The position numbers and the translations under genes are program-made. A stretch of DNA of 64,000 nucleotides from Symbiodinium sp. CCMP2592 (lineage: Eukaryota > Sar > Dinophyceae > Suessiales > Symbiodiniaceae): NCBI GenBank assembly GCA_905221615.1, contig CAJNDT010003835.1, positions 186,001-250,000 on the forward strand, read 5' to 3'. The notes under the pieces are model-generated. The model ran no database searches. It was not told the DNA's origin and saw nothing but the letters and a program-made list of their open reading frames with translations. Positions 49,765-60,293 of the stretch are shown in pieces (position 1 is the stretch's first letter; every line of letters begins with the position of its first letter).

Positions 49765-50062
49765 CTTTCGGCAAATCCGAATCCCTACCGTACAATCCAA
49801 GGTCATTTGCCTAGCTACTGGCTTCTGGATGGCCGTTACCACCGGATGGCGCACGGACGCCCAGGAGTTTGTTAGAAGAGTTTGGTTTGGGTTGCGGTTT
49901 GCACATGTCCTTGGCCTGGCAGCCGAAACGGAGCCTTGCCTCTTACATACCGCTTCGGGGTTATGATCACGCTTTGGGGCTCCTGGGCCCGAGTTGCTGC
50001 ACAGTTGCATGTATGATAGGCTGGGGCAACCCTGACCCCCTCATCCCTCACTGCTCAAGCAG

Positions 50063-50161
50063 AATTCCTTAGACCCGAAGGTGCACGCCATCCTTACCCA
50101 GAACAAAAACCTTCACCCAGGCGAGAGCAAGGGCAACGTGCGCTCGGCCGTTGAGGTGCAA
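50063..50161 (+). CDS. Candidate exon, unknown
   Basis: One frame reads NSLDPKVHAILTQNKNLHPG, then ESKGNVRSAVEVQESRG, with GC-ending codons, running into TTTAGATTTCAGGG sequence where coding character stops (about 50165). No family recognised. Confidence 0.42.
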
Positions 50162-50349
50162 GAGAGCCGAGGTTTTGGGTTTAGATTTCAGGGTTCAGGG
50201 GTTCGGGGCTTATCATTATGCTGCTTCTTTTTGGTAGTGATAATCCGTTCCAACATTTATTAAACACACCCCGGTTATTGAGAAAAAGCACTTTGGTGTT
50301 AATCCTCACCACATCATCCCCGCCCCTTGAAACCCAATTTGCATTAGGA

Positions 50350-50680
50350 TGAGGAACTAAAGCAGGAGTAGGATCAAGAGTAGGAGCAACAGCAAAAGCA
50401 GGAGCAAGACCAAAAGCAAGAGCGAAAGCAGGAGCCGGAGCAAAAGCAGCAGCAAAAGCAAGATCAGGAGGGAGCAAGAGCAGGAGCAATGGCAAAAGCA
50501 AGATCAAAACTGGGAGAACGAGCAAGAGCAAGGGCAAGAACAAGAGTAGGAAGAAAGGCAAGAGCATGAGCAGGACAAAAAGCAAGAGCAGGAGTAAGGG
50601 GGCAAGAGCAAGAGACGCAGCAGGAGCAGAGGCAAGAGCCAGGGGGCAAGAGACAAGAGCAAGATTCCTCAAAAGCGACA
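50350..50680. repeat. Hexanucleotide-like AGGAGCAAGAGCAAAAGC tract
   Basis: Imperfect AGCAAG/AGCAGG units over 330 bp, strongly purine-biased on the plus strand. The 197-codon minus-strand Leu/Ala/Pro frame is an artefact of the repeat. Confidence 0.85.
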
Positions 50681-51029
50681 GTAGAGATAAAAGTACCTTT
50701 AAGTAATAAAGAAGCATTTTCAGAGTTTTCATTGGGGGAGGGTGAAATATTAAAGGGAAGGGATGGATTCTCAAATCTTCTATCCATGCTAATTGTCACC
50801 GTCAAGATCACCATCACGATCGCTTTACCATCTCCATTACGCATGACGACTGAAATTTCTGGTGGGATTTGTGGTGCGGTGATAGAAAGAGTATCCGGGT
50901 GCCGGATCTGTCTTCTCCCCCCAAGTCCCCCGTCGTGTTTCTAGTGCTACTGGATCGGCGAGCGAATACTGAGCAACATTCTTCCTCAGGTTTCCTTTTG
51001 CTCTTTAATTATGAAGGCCCTAGATGACT

Positions 51030-51145
51030 CGGACAGCACTTCACCACTACTGCTGCTACTACTGCTACTGCTACTGTTGCTGCTGCTGCTACTACTACTA
51101 CGACGACAACTACTACTGCTACCGCCACCACTACTAGTCTGGTTA
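51030..51145. repeat. CTA/CTG trinucleotide tract
   Basis: CTGCTACTACTG-type units with GACGAC interruptions. Confidence 0.85.
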
Positions 51146-51274
51146 CTACTAGCGCCACCACGCGCACGAGCTGCCGACTGGTTGAGGCTCTGAAGCGGTG
51201 CACCGCCACAGACGTGGCGAAGCTTACGCCCTCTCAAGGAGGCCCGGCCGGGCGACTTGCAACACCGAGCAGAA

Positions 51275-51345
51275 AGAATTACCAATGCTATATTTTGGTG
51301 GTTCCTTATTGTAATAACTATAGAAATAATACCAGGGCCCAAACT
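51275..51345. mobile_element. MITE family A, partial copy
   Basis: AATTACCAATGCTATATTTT, then GGTGGTTCCTTATTGTAATA; the right end is lost. Confidence 0.5.
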
Positions 51346-51429
51346 TGGGCCCAAACCTTCAACGCAAGATCGTAAGCCTGAAGCTCATAGCCCCAGGAGT
51401 TTGCAGTAGGGTTTAGGAGTTCAGGGATC

Positions 51430-51578
51430 CTCCCTAAACCCTAAACCCTAAACCCTAAACCTTAAACCCTAAACCCTAAACCCTAAACCTTAAACCCTAA
51501 ACCCTAAACCCTAAACCCTAAACCCTAAACCTTAAACCCTAAACCCTAAACCCTAAACCCTAAACCCTAAACCCCAAT
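51430..51578 (-). repeat. Longest telomere-like array, C strand
   Basis: About 21 CCCTAAA units; CCTTAAA variants recur at units 4, 8 and 14, hinting at a small higher-order repeat. Interstitial, since unique sequence lies on both sides. Confidence 0.92.
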
Positions 51579-51688
51579 TCTCAAACCTAAAGCCTCAGCC
51601 CCCAAGCCTTGGACTCCAACCACAAACCCTGCGGTTTCTGGGAGATCGTCCGGCCCTTGTCTTTCAGGCGGTTACAGAGGTTTACTAT

Positions 51689-51777
51689 AGGGCCATAATT
51701 ATTCCCAATACTATTTTGGCGGTTCCTGATTATAAGTACAATGAGCCCCAAATCCCCATTCTAATTATGAAGGCTAA
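51689..51777. mobile_element. MITE family A copy 6
   Basis: AGGGCCATAATTATTCCCAA, then TACTATTTTGGCGG, and an end CTAATTATGAAGGCT. Confidence 0.78.
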
Positions 51778-51808
51778 TATCATAGGGTTTAGGCTTGCTT
51801 GTTCCCAG

Positions 51809-51866
51809 GTTACGACTGCAACTTCAGCAAGCCCATCAGCGACGGCCCCGGAACACAACGAGCGTG
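51809..51866 (+). CDS. Candidate short exon
   Basis: After TGTTCCCAG|G the frame reads YDCNFSKPISDGPGTQRA then TGA. Coding-like codons; no family. Confidence 0.33.
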
Positions 51867-51910
51867 AGGGCAGAGGGTTGAAGTAGGATTTGGGAAGCTC
51901 TCCACAGCAC

Positions 51911-51990
51911 TGTCCCGTTTAGGGTCCTTTTATAAGGGTGCCGTTCTATTTTGGGTTTCTAAACCGGGACCTGAGTTTAGAGACACCCAT
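51911..51990. mobile_element. Diverged MITE family F-like element
   Basis: CCCGTTTAGGGTCCTTTTAT, GGTGCCGTTCTATTTTGGGT, TAAACCGGGACC keep the family order; ends not preserved. Confidence 0.4.
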
Positions 51991-52359
51991 TTGGGGAGGT
52001 TGCTTGGAGGGTGATTCAATCCTAACCGCCAGCGTACCTCCGTTCGAAAACCCTAAACCCGAAACTTTAAAGGAAGGGTTGATCCCTAGCTGAGATTCGG
52101 TCTCCGACATGTTGGGATCTGTCCGGGATCGGAGGATGGAGCATTGCGGGATGATGTAATGGACGGGCTTCGGGGTTGAGGCTCAGCGATACGGTTTCAG
52201 ACTTGGCATTTGCAGATAGACGGGTTAGTCTTTACGTGTCGTCCATGGGGTCTCTCGGTGTGCACACCAGAAATCGCGAAGCAGCGGTCGAATGGTATTG
52301 CTGCTATGTGCGTCGCAGGAATGATGAGCAACCATCAGAGTTTGAAGGATGGTAGAGAT

Positions 52360-52522
52360 GGGGTTCCCGAAAATAGGGGACCATGATATAGCACCCTAAA
52401 TAGTAGGATCCTCATTATAAGGACCCCAAAATAGGATACCCCCCCAGTTTTCGGAAACCCCAAACCCTATTAAACCCTCTATAGTACCTTTAAAGGTACC
52501 CCCCCCAATTTTCGGAACTTCC
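52360..52522. mobile_element. MITE family B copy 3 with doubled right end
   Basis: Left GGGGTTCCCGAAAATAGGGG. Two successive right ends follow, CCAGTTTTCGGAAACCCC (about 52445) and CCAATTTTCGGAACTTCCC (about 52504), separated by a CTATAGTACCTTTAAAGGTA block. Confidence 0.75.
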
Positions 52523-52617
52523 CACATGTAACCGTAAAGGATACCGGCCCCGTAGTCCTTGAGCCTTAGAGCCTGCAGCTCCGCTTGTAAAGTCCGAAGC
52601 CCATCTACATTCTACAT

Positions 52618-52718
52618 GGGTAGTTGTCGAAATTATGGTCCCTTTTCGGGGTGCCCTACATATGAGGCGCCGTACTATATCAAGGACCCAAAAAGGGACC
52701 AAGCACCCACAAGACAAA
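52618..52718. mobile_element. MITE family F copy 3
   Basis: GGGTAGTTGTCGAAATTATG, GTCCCTTTTCGGGG, and AAAAAGGGACCAAGCACCCA. The right end is altered. Confidence 0.7.
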
Positions 52719-52729
52719 CGGTGTGTGAG

Positions 52730-52955
52730 TGAGTGTGTGTGTGTGTGTGTGTATATGTTTGTTTGTATATGTTGATGTTTCGGTATGTATCTAGAAGTAT
52801 GTGTACACACACACACACGTACACACACAACACACATGTATATGTATATATATATATATAGATATATGTTATATCTACTTATTTCTACACACATGCATAC
52901 CTACAAACAGATACATATACACATGCGTGTGTATATATATATATAACTACATAGA
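52730..52955. repeat. GT/CA/TA compound microsatellite
   Basis: GT run, GTATAT words, CA run, TA runs. Confidence 0.9.
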
Positions 52956-53166
52956 TATACCATTGATAGACCCTAAACTCTCTGACAGGCCCAAGCCTTT
53001 TGATAAACCCCAGGCTCCATACAAACCCTAAGCCTTCCAGAATCCACAGGCCATTCAGCTCGGCCTGCAATGCTTCAAACTTGGGTACTGCCGACCCCCC
53101 CCCACTCCCACTCTGTACCAGTCGCTTAAAATGTATAATCTGAATATGTTTAGCCCTGTTCTCTGA

Positions 53167-53364
53167 GTGGGGGCAGTATACCGAGGCTCCAAGCGGGTGC
53201 TTCGCTTGGAAGTCCGAGCCGGGTGCTTAGTCGCTGGCATTGGTCAAGAAGTTGGCGAGCTTGGTAAGCGGTCTTCTAGGGCTCTTTTTTATCAGGGCTT
53301 AACAGGACCTTTGGCAGGGTTCGAAGGGCTTTATAGGAAAGTACAAGGGGGCTTACACATAAAT
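53167..53364 (+). CDS. Candidate coding block ending at a family B element
   Basis: Reads GAVYRGSKRVLRLEVRAGCL, then VAGIGQEVGELGKRSSRALF and YRKVQGGLHIN up to the AAAT duplication of the next element. Skipping the element and one copy continues KMVEDLGARVSALGLLD in the same frame to TAA. Modest coding character. A GGTAAGCG site at about 53261 is a possible donor inside it. Confidence 0.33.
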
Positions 53365-53465
53365 GGGAGTTTCCGATAATTAGGGGTACCTTATTTGGGG
53401 TCCTTATAATAAGGATCCTACTATTCAGGGTACTATATTAGGGTCCCTAATTTTCGGAAACGCCC
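53365..53465. mobile_element. MITE family B copy 4, exact target duplication
   Basis: GGGAGTTTCCGATAATTAGG...CCCTAATTTTCGGAAACGCC, then C, flanked by AAAT on both sides (53361-53364 and 53466-53469). This copy defines family B as a 101-bp element with a 4-bp duplication. Confidence 0.88.
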
Positions 53466-53573
53466 AAATAAGATGGTTGAGGATCTAGGCGCTAGGGTAT
53501 CGGCTCTGGGGTTGTTAGATTAAAGACTCTTCAGAAGGATAGCTCCTCGAGGGTTTCTTGACTCCTGAGGGTT

Positions 53574-53783
53574 CCCAGAGAGCCCAATACCCCTTAACTA
53601 AGGAATATATGAGCCCAAGGAATACCTAGGGTTCCATTAAAGGGGTCCTTTAAGGGATCTGTAGGGTTTAGGGTTTAGGGGATTCTAATATCCCTTAATT
53701 CAGGAATATAGCTTAAATCATATTATGCGCCCTCTTATAATTCAAGGTATATTCCTTAACTAAGGGGTATTGGGCTCTCTGGG
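53574..53783. mobile_element. MITE family E copy 7 with inserted block
   Basis: CCCAGAGAGCCCAATACCCC...ATTGGGCTCTCTGGG, duplication TT. The left arm is interrupted by CTAGGGTTCCATTAAAGGGG and TTTAGGG words. The insert has the same kind of CCTTTAAAGG core as the copy at 34984. Confidence 0.85.
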
Positions 53784-54013
53784 TTGCCAGTCAGACCTCC
53801 TACCGAATGCCAGGCCCTAAACTCTGGGTGGGTGAGCGGGTGGGCAACCCGGTGGGCAACCCAATCCTGAAACTACAGTCCGTAGGCCCTGCCTTGACAC
53901 TGGATGAAAATCAAAAGGTAGGGTATTCGGGGTTAAGGTAAGCTTTCCCAAACCCACAAAAATCGTAGCTTGACCAAGTCTACCCTGCAGCGTGAACCTG
54001 TCAACGACGTTGA

Positions 54014-54075
54014 TACGAGGTGGAGGGCACCGAGCACGGCGAGCCCTTGACGGCTCCTCTGACAGGCGTGAATGG
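54014..54075 (+). CDS. Candidate short exon
   Basis: One frame reads YEVEGTEHGEPLTAPLTGVN with GC-ending codons. Possible GC donor at CTGACAG|GCGTGA. No family. Confidence 0.33.
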
Positions 54076-54299
54076 GCTCTTGTTGAGGAGCTTAAGTTCG
54101 TACATAAATGTCCTTCAGGTCAGCCAGAATCCCAGCCGAAATAGCGGTGACGGCGAAAGTAATGGCGCCGTCGCTGCTGGTATTGGGGTTTCCTTGCTAT
54201 GGTAGGGTAAATCGAGCTCCTTGACAAGAGCCCAGGTTTAGAGGCTTCGGCTGAAGAGTTCAGGCATTGGGTTTTACGGGCCTCAGCTCTTGGGTTGCC

Positions 54300-55430
54300 T
54301 GGATTAGGGGCAGATTGGCCCAGAGGCCTTGGCAATTAGCACTATAAGGGCTCCTTCAAAGGGTTCTACAAGGGTTCCTTTAAGTCTATAAGGGTTCCTT
54401 TGGGGTTTGGGGGGGGGAATTTCTTTGACTTGATTTACCCAGGGTCTCCAGGGTTTATTCGTAGGAGCTTTGGGGCTGACAGGGTTAGGCTTCGGAAGGC
54501 ATTGGGACTAGGGCTTTTGGGCTCAGGGTTAGGTGGCGGTAAGGCTTAGTGCTCAGGGTTTAGGGTGCGCGCATGCCGTTCTGCGCCGTATGGGAGCAGA
54601 TCACGCATGAAACAGGGCCCCGAGGTTGTGTCGACGGCAATTCGACTCCATGCCGTGTCTGTCAAGCTCCATGTCCAAAGTTCGCCTTTGGTTTGTCGGT
54701 TAACCCTCATTTAGGATCTGACACAGTCAGTTGGGCGGGTGGCAACCCGGAGAGCATGAGAGAAACGGTCAAACCAAAATACTTAAATAAAGGTGCGGCG
54801 ATGAGGGAGGACAAAAGAACAGCATGCAGTGCTTAACGTATCACTTCCGACACCCCCCCATACCCGGACAGCCCTTCCAGTGGTCAGTGATGTCTCGGAA
54901 GCGTTTGCCCGAGATCGAAGGTGTTCATCCCAAAGAATCTGTAGGGCTTAGAGTTGAATGATTGGGGATGTTGGGGGCTTGGGTTAAATTTCAGGAATTG
55001 TCTCCCAAAGCTTCTGCTCCGAAGGGCACAGCTGCGTCCTCCACTCGGCCGCAGTGCGCAGGACTCAGAGAGACAGCTTTGAGTCGCGCCGCGGTTCAGG
55101 GTTTGAAAATTGGTACTCTACAATGCGGGAACCGTAGACCTTGTAAAACCTCAATGCAAGTAGGTGGCCTCAATCGCAACAGCCCTGATGTGAGGTCGAA
55201 GCAGCTCCACGACGGCATGCCACGCCCCCATGATGGGGGGTCATCAGATTACGGGCTTTCAACGCTTATCAGGCGGGACTGCTGAATGGAATTTGGGAAC
55301 ACGGGTGACGCGAGTGTCGACGAGCTCTAATTTGGGTTTAGGCCGTGCCTCTTGATGCCATGCCATGACCCTTGACAGATCTTTGATTGGCATCGTCAGA
55401 ACTTTAAACTTTAGACTCTGGAACACGAAA
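54300..55430. other. No clear gene
   Basis: Mosaic sequence. A plus-strand 107-codon frame (54962-55285) has mixed composition and no recognised motif. Confidence 0.35.
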
Positions 55431-55434
55431 CCTC

Positions 55435-55461
55435 AAACCCTAAACCCTAAACCCTAAACCC
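55435..55461 (-). repeat. Short telomere-like array, C strand
   Basis: Three CCCTAAA units, directly followed by the recurrent GCCCGAGTGCGAGTGCTGAA word. Confidence 0.7.
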
Positions 55462-55567
55462 TGCCCGAGTGCGAGTGCTGAAACCGAAACCACAGGGAAA
55501 CAGCAAACCTGGCACCTCCGAGGCCCGCGGTTCCGATAGCCTTCTCAGCGCGCGGAGCTCAGATGCT

Positions 55568-55642
55568 TTAGGGTTTAGGGTTTAGGGTGTAGGGTTTAGG
55601 GTTTAGGGTTTAGGGTGTAGGGTTTAGGGTTTAGGGTTTAGG
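55568..55642 (+). repeat. Telomere-like array, G strand
   Basis: Ten TTTAGGG units, two of them TGTAGGG at a spacing of four units. It runs directly into the coding-like block at 55643. Confidence 0.88.
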
Positions 55643-55723
55643 GATCGCCGCAAGAGCCTGGCTGCTTTCCGAAAGCTCTTTGCCGCTTACACCACTATCG
55701 CGAACCCGAAAAACCTTCGGTAG
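55643..55723 (+). CDS. Candidate exon abutting a telomere-like array
   Basis: Frame reads DRRKSLAAFRKLFAAYTTIA, then NPKNLR and TAG. GC-ending codons, helical. The acceptor would have to lie in the TTTAGGG array itself (TTTAG|GGATC). Confidence 0.42.
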   Translation, partial: DRRKSLAAFRKLFAAYTTIANPKNLR

Positions 55724-56136
55724 TCGGAGTCGTGGTAGCGGTGGCCATGGTGGCAGTGGTAGTCGTCGTAGAATTCACTTATATAGTAGTATTGCGTACT
55801 TATTCTTGTAGTTGGAGCAGCAGCAACAGCAGTAGCAGCAGCAAAAGTTTTTGTTGCTCCTTTTGCTTTCGCCGTTTCACATGATGTTTCCACATGTGAT
55901 GTCACTACGGCTACCGTGAGGGACACCACCGAGAACTGCAGGGAGAGAACACCTACGCATGAAAGCCCTACCGAAGAGCATTCCGTGAAACTATATACAA
56001 AGCCTTTTGTCGCCTATCATTGTTCCTTAGTAACCGGTTACGAACGATGAGGGCCGTGGAACAAGGTCAAGTGTCGACTTCGTTGTCAGTCTGCTTGATG
56101 ACCCAGATGCACGCCGCGGACCCAGGCCTTGATGTC

Positions 56137-56216
56137 CCCAGAAAACCCAATACCCCTTAATTCAGGAATATAGCTTAAATCATAATGTGAATCCCCAGAG
56201 TATTGGGCTCTCTGGG
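56137..56216. mobile_element. MITE family E copy 8, internally deleted
   Basis: CCCAGAAAACCCAATACCCC...ATTGGGCTCTCTGGG, duplication TC. 80 bp, shorter than the 109-bp standard. Confidence 0.82.
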
Positions 56217-56800
56217 TCAGAGCTCAGTCTTAAGCGGGAAAAGGCAATGCAACCCCGAAATCTCTAAGCACCCTAAACTCCTAAACCCTAAACCCTTGGC
56301 GACCTTGCCAGGCTTGTCCGAGAGTGAGTGTCAAAAAACCCTTGGCGATTACGTCTGAGGAGGCATGGGGGCAGGAGCCAGATGTTGATATCAAAAGACG
56401 CAACTCGTCGGGTGCGGAGGATTGTTTCGGCCCTTACTAAGGACCCCAAGTGATAGGATACTTTGTGGGAGGACCCTTAGATGAGCTGCACTTGTCGATG
56501 GCTTCCGTTTGACTTGTATTCGTGTGTTCTGCTGAGGTATCGTTGTGCGAGGCTGCGACGTATCCCTCTTCGATGCTCGGAGACATTTGGAGATCTTGCT
56601 CTGATTCGGGGTGTTTCTCAATGCGCACTCGACAGAAAGTTTACTCGCCCGGTAAGGGGAGTGCCGTGGCTTATCCCCAAAGGCCGGGTTTTCCCTGGGC
56701 CCTTGTAGACTTAGGTTGTCGGATCCGGGTAGATGCAGTTTTGCGGCGCGAGAGCACACGTCTTAACAGTAGTAACTTAACAGTAGTTAATGTCACTGAG

Positions 56801-56802
<2 letters not shown>

Positions 56803-56850
<48 letters not shown>
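56803..56850. repeat. GA microsatellite
   Basis: About 24 GA units. Confidence 0.92.
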
Positions 56851-56852
<2 letters not shown>

Positions 56853-56890
56853 AGTATATCACTTAATATTGAAACTTGACTAACGACTGA

Positions 56891-57538
56891 CCTTAGGGCC
56901 CCTTATCATATAGTAGTATGTCAATACGGCCCTAAGAGACGATAGACTTGTTGCATACAAGAAAGCACCAGAGCTAGTGCAAGAAGGGAGCCGAAGGAGC
57001 TGAGTTTGGAGCTCCTGCAAAGCCATGAAGAAGTTGAAGTCGGAGTGCTGAGTTGTCTACGCCATGAACCTGCATCTTGAAGCCCAAGGAGCAAGCTTGA
57101 GAAAGAGCCCGGACAATTAGGGCCATAGGGCTGTTTAGGGAGTTCGGGGTTCAGTCTGAAGAGAGCATCGAAGCCTGGAGATGCCGGGTGTAGGTATATC
57201 AGGCTGCTAGGGGTTTTCTGCCAGGAATTCTTTGTTCGGGTCCTAGGCATCCATGGCAAGGTGGCCTCAGGTCTAGTCGTTGTAGACTGCGCGCGAAACA
57301 GCGAGCTCAAGCGCGTGCTGTCATTGCTGCGCTCGTGATGTTGTGTTCCGTCTCCTGTCTGTCTTTGACGGGTCAGAGGGCCAAATTGATGGGATTTTTT
57401 GATTAGACCAGTGACGACCAAAAGGGATTCGGAGAGAACGGGTCTGACGGGAATGCAGCCTGCACCCACGAATTCCCTTATGCTGTGGAAATCTGGTGAT
57501 GTAGTCGCTGGACCCCTAGGCCACGGATGTTCTGGCAA
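56891..57538. other. Small palindrome and a 205-codon minus-strand open frame
   Basis: 56893-56936 is a palindrome (TTAGGGCCCC...GGCCCTAAG). The minus strand is open from 57538 to 56921, but its composition (Ser/Pro/Leu/Gln) and lack of motifs do not support a gene; with this base composition a frame of this length is near what chance allows. Confidence 0.35.
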
Positions 57539-57589
57539 ATGGGTTGATCGGGGCTAAAAAAACGAAACCCTAAGCCACTAAACCCCTCA

Positions 57590-57694
57590 ACTAGATGGCA
57601 CTTCGGGAAACTTTAAAATTGCCCTTATGGTTCTTATAGAGGTACCTATTCATAAATTCATAAGCACTTTTAAGAGCCCCAAAACTGCAACCCA
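57590..57694. repeat. Dispersed repeat H copy 3
   Basis: CTAGATGGCACTTCGGGAAA, CTTATGGTTCTTATAGAGGT, CACTTTTAAGAGCCCCAAAA, CTGCAACCCAGTC. Close to the copy at 48716. Confidence 0.78.
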
Positions 57695-57816
57695 GTCAAA
57701 CCTTAGCCCAAGGACACCTCGCATGGACGCTGCGAAGACCAGAAGCGCTTCGGGGAGGCACCCGACAACTGGCAGGACCCGACCGTCCCGTCTTCACGGA
57801 CAACAGCTGTTTGGCA

Positions 57817-57915
57817 GGCTCCCAAAATTAGGGGTACCTTGTTTAGGGGTCCTCATAATAAGGATCCTACTATTGAGGGTACTATATTAGGGTCCCCTGT
57901 TTTCGGAAACTCCCG
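57817..57915. mobile_element. MITE family B copy 5
   Basis: Left GGCTCCCAAAATTAGGGGTA (terminus altered), inner TAATAAGGATCCTACTATTG, right GTTTTCGGAAACTCCC. Confidence 0.8.
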
Positions 57916-57999
57916 TTTGGGTCTCGGAGTCTAGGGTCTTCGAGTTTAAGGCCTATTGCTCCTCAGGGTTCTCCACGTATGCCAGGCAAAACTTCTATA

Positions 58000-59215
58000 A
58001 TTCTATAGCATCCCCCAAAACTCTCTGCATTTTGCTGGTCACTACGGGTCAAACGGCCCGAAAGCACGCGATGTGCCGAAGCCTCGGCGATGGACCAAAC
58101 ATGACCAAACTTTCCGGCCTTCCTTGTCCCAAAACGTTTTAGGGTTTAGGGCGTTTAGGGTAGAGGGTTCGTTGTTTAGTGCTGGATTTACGATTTGGGG
58201 TGAATGATTTGGGTTGTATGCTTAAGGGTTTGGGTCTTGAGGTTTGGGGTTCAGGGTTTGGTTTTAAAACCCTTTGACATGTTTCTCTTCAAGGCAAAGC
58301 CCGTGAACCTCTCAGCCGAGTTGGGGTGTCACTGGCCATGGGACCTTGATTGCATGTTCCAAAAGATCTAGAGCCCGAATCCATGAACCGGAATGCCGCA
58401 GGGAACACCCACACACAGACTCTGATGTGGGGGCCCAATCGGAGATCAGCTGGAGAGAGTGTGAGCTATGTGTGAGCGACGGAAGTTCTCCTCTCAGACA
58501 GACTGAGACAAAGGTGGGAGTCAGAGTTTGCCAGATTTGTGAAAAAAGGGGCTGCAACATGCCCAAGCCAAAGTGACCGTCGAGCCAACTAGTAAGATGA
58601 TGGGGCTTTGTTTGGCCCATGCTTGTAGCCGTGTTCACATAACACATGCGATGAGTGCGAGTGCTCCGGTTGAACGATCCTGCGCTGTACTTCTTCTTAA
58701 CCCTAAACCCTAAACCGTCCGGAGTCCTCGCCGCTCCTGGTCTGTACTCTCGAGTTACAAGTGCCAACACAACACACTACGCCCTAAACCCTGAAGCTTA
58801 AGCCCTTGACCCTAAACCGCAACTCAGAGCCCTAAATCCTAAACCCTGAAAAAGGAGGTTTAAAAAACTTTAAAACCCTAAACCCTAAGCCCGAAGCCTG
58901 CCTTCGGAGTCCGTCGTAGGACTTTGTTCTCACTCACCGTTCGGCGGCTCCCCAAGGCCGAGCGGCGATTTCGGGCCTTTAGAGGGTACTACACGGTTTA
59001 GGGTTTAGGGTTTAGGGTCCCCTTCAAGGGTACTACAGGAGGTCAGAATAGGGTACTATAGGGTTTTGTAAACGGGTCCCCTTAAAGGGTACTATAGGTT
59101 CCATACTGGGGCCCTGAACCTTGAACCCACCTTCAACTGGTTTAGGACTTCCGAGTTTTGGGGTGTGGGGTTGTGAGGATTTGGGCTTGGGGTTTCTTCG
59201 GATGAAAGGCGGCAA
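58000..59215. other. No clear gene
   Basis: Telomere-like words in both directions. A minus-strand 152-codon frame (58312-58770) has no recognisable motif. 59030-59100 has two AGGGTACTATAGG blocks. Confidence 0.4.
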
Positions 59216-59221
59216 GGGAGC

Positions 59222-59515
59222 GCAGCAGCAGCAGCAGCAGCAGCAGGAGGAGCAGGAGGAGCAGGAGGAGGAGTAGCAGTAGCAGTAGCAGTAGCAGTAG
59301 CAGTAGCAGTAGCAGGAGCAGGAGCAGGAGCAGGAGCAGTAGCAGTAGCAGCGGCGGTAGCAGTAGCAGTAGCAGTAGCAGCAGTCGCAGTAGCAGTAGC
59401 TGTAGCAGTAGCAGTAGCAGTAGTCGCAGTAGCAGTAGCCGTAGTAGTAGCATCAGTATCATTACAAGTCGTAGTGGTAGTAGCAGCAGTAGCAGTAGCA
59501 GTAGCAGACAGTGGA
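59222..59515. repeat. GCA/GTA trinucleotide microsatellite
   Basis: CAG, GGAGCA and GTAGCA units over nearly 300 bp. The 155- and 178-codon minus-strand frames are poly-Leu and poly-Ala/Thr artefacts. Confidence 0.9.
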
Positions 59516-59534
59516 TGGTCCTTGTTTCGTGCAG

Positions 59535-59648
59535 GTCGAGACTGGGCTGCCAGTTCATCCCTTCGCCGGGGGACCAAATGTTTTCCTGCCGGGAGCCTCC
59601 CCAAGTCAAGGCAGCCCATCTGCTTCAAACGTAGAAGTAGGATCCTAA
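59535..59648 (+). CDS. Candidate last exon, unknown
   Basis: After TTCGTGCAG|G the frame reads VETGLPVHPFAGGPNVFLPG, then ASPSQGSPSASNVEVGS and TAA. Coding-like with a good acceptor. No family recognised. Confidence 0.36.
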   Translation, partial: VETGLPVHPFAGGPNVFLPGASPSQGSPSASNVEVGS

Positions 59649-60183
59649 ACCCTACAGTCCCTACAGTCCTACGGCCTTAAGTTAAACCCTAAACCTACGC
59701 CCCAAACCAGCGTTTCAGACATACACTACCTCTTTCGCAGGTTTAAGCCCCGACCCATCCTACAACCCCGGCACCTGAAGCCGGTCTTGGTCGCTTCTTC
59801 TGGGTTTAGGGTTCAGGGTTTATGGTTTAGGGTGATACATAAAATAATATATAGTCCAGGTGTAAAAGGGTGATGCATAAAATGCGTAGTCCAGGTGTAA
59901 AGGGTGATGCATAATTTGGCTCTGCTTGGGCACACGTGACGACGTTCTTTTTTTCTACAACCTTCTTTACGAGATTTGCAGAAAATAGAGCTACTTGTTG
60001 AGTATTCAAGGGCCACTGAAATAAGTATTGCACTAGATAAGGTTCTATAGGATTTTTTAAACCAATACAGCCACTGCAATTTTCCAAGATGCAGAAATCG
60101 TGATCACGGCCCCGCGCGCCTTTGGAGCAAAGCTGAGAGCCACGGATCCGCCAGGGAAGCGAAAACCTAAGTAAACCAGATTA

Positions 60184-60293
60184 CTTGGAGGTTCATGGGT
60201 AGTTATAAGTGGGGCTATAAGTCCCTTAATGTGGGTTATAACTGTAGTTGTCCAACTTATAACCCTACTTATAACTAACTATGAACCTCCAAG
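60184..60293. mobile_element. MITE family D copy 5, intact
   Basis: CTTGGAGGTTCATGGGTAGT...TAACTATGAACCTCCAAG, duplication TA. Confidence 0.87.

Noticed and set aside
50181..50774. 197-codon minus-strand Leu/Ala/Pro frame
   Set aside because: Produced by the purine-rich AGCAAG repeat on the other strand.
51430..51578. Chromosome end
   Set aside because: The telomere-like array is only about 150 bp, with unique sequence and MITEs on both sides and opposite orientations nearby.
59092..59628. 178- and 155-codon minus-strand frames
   Set aside because: Ala/Thr and Leu runs from the GCA/GTA microsatellite.
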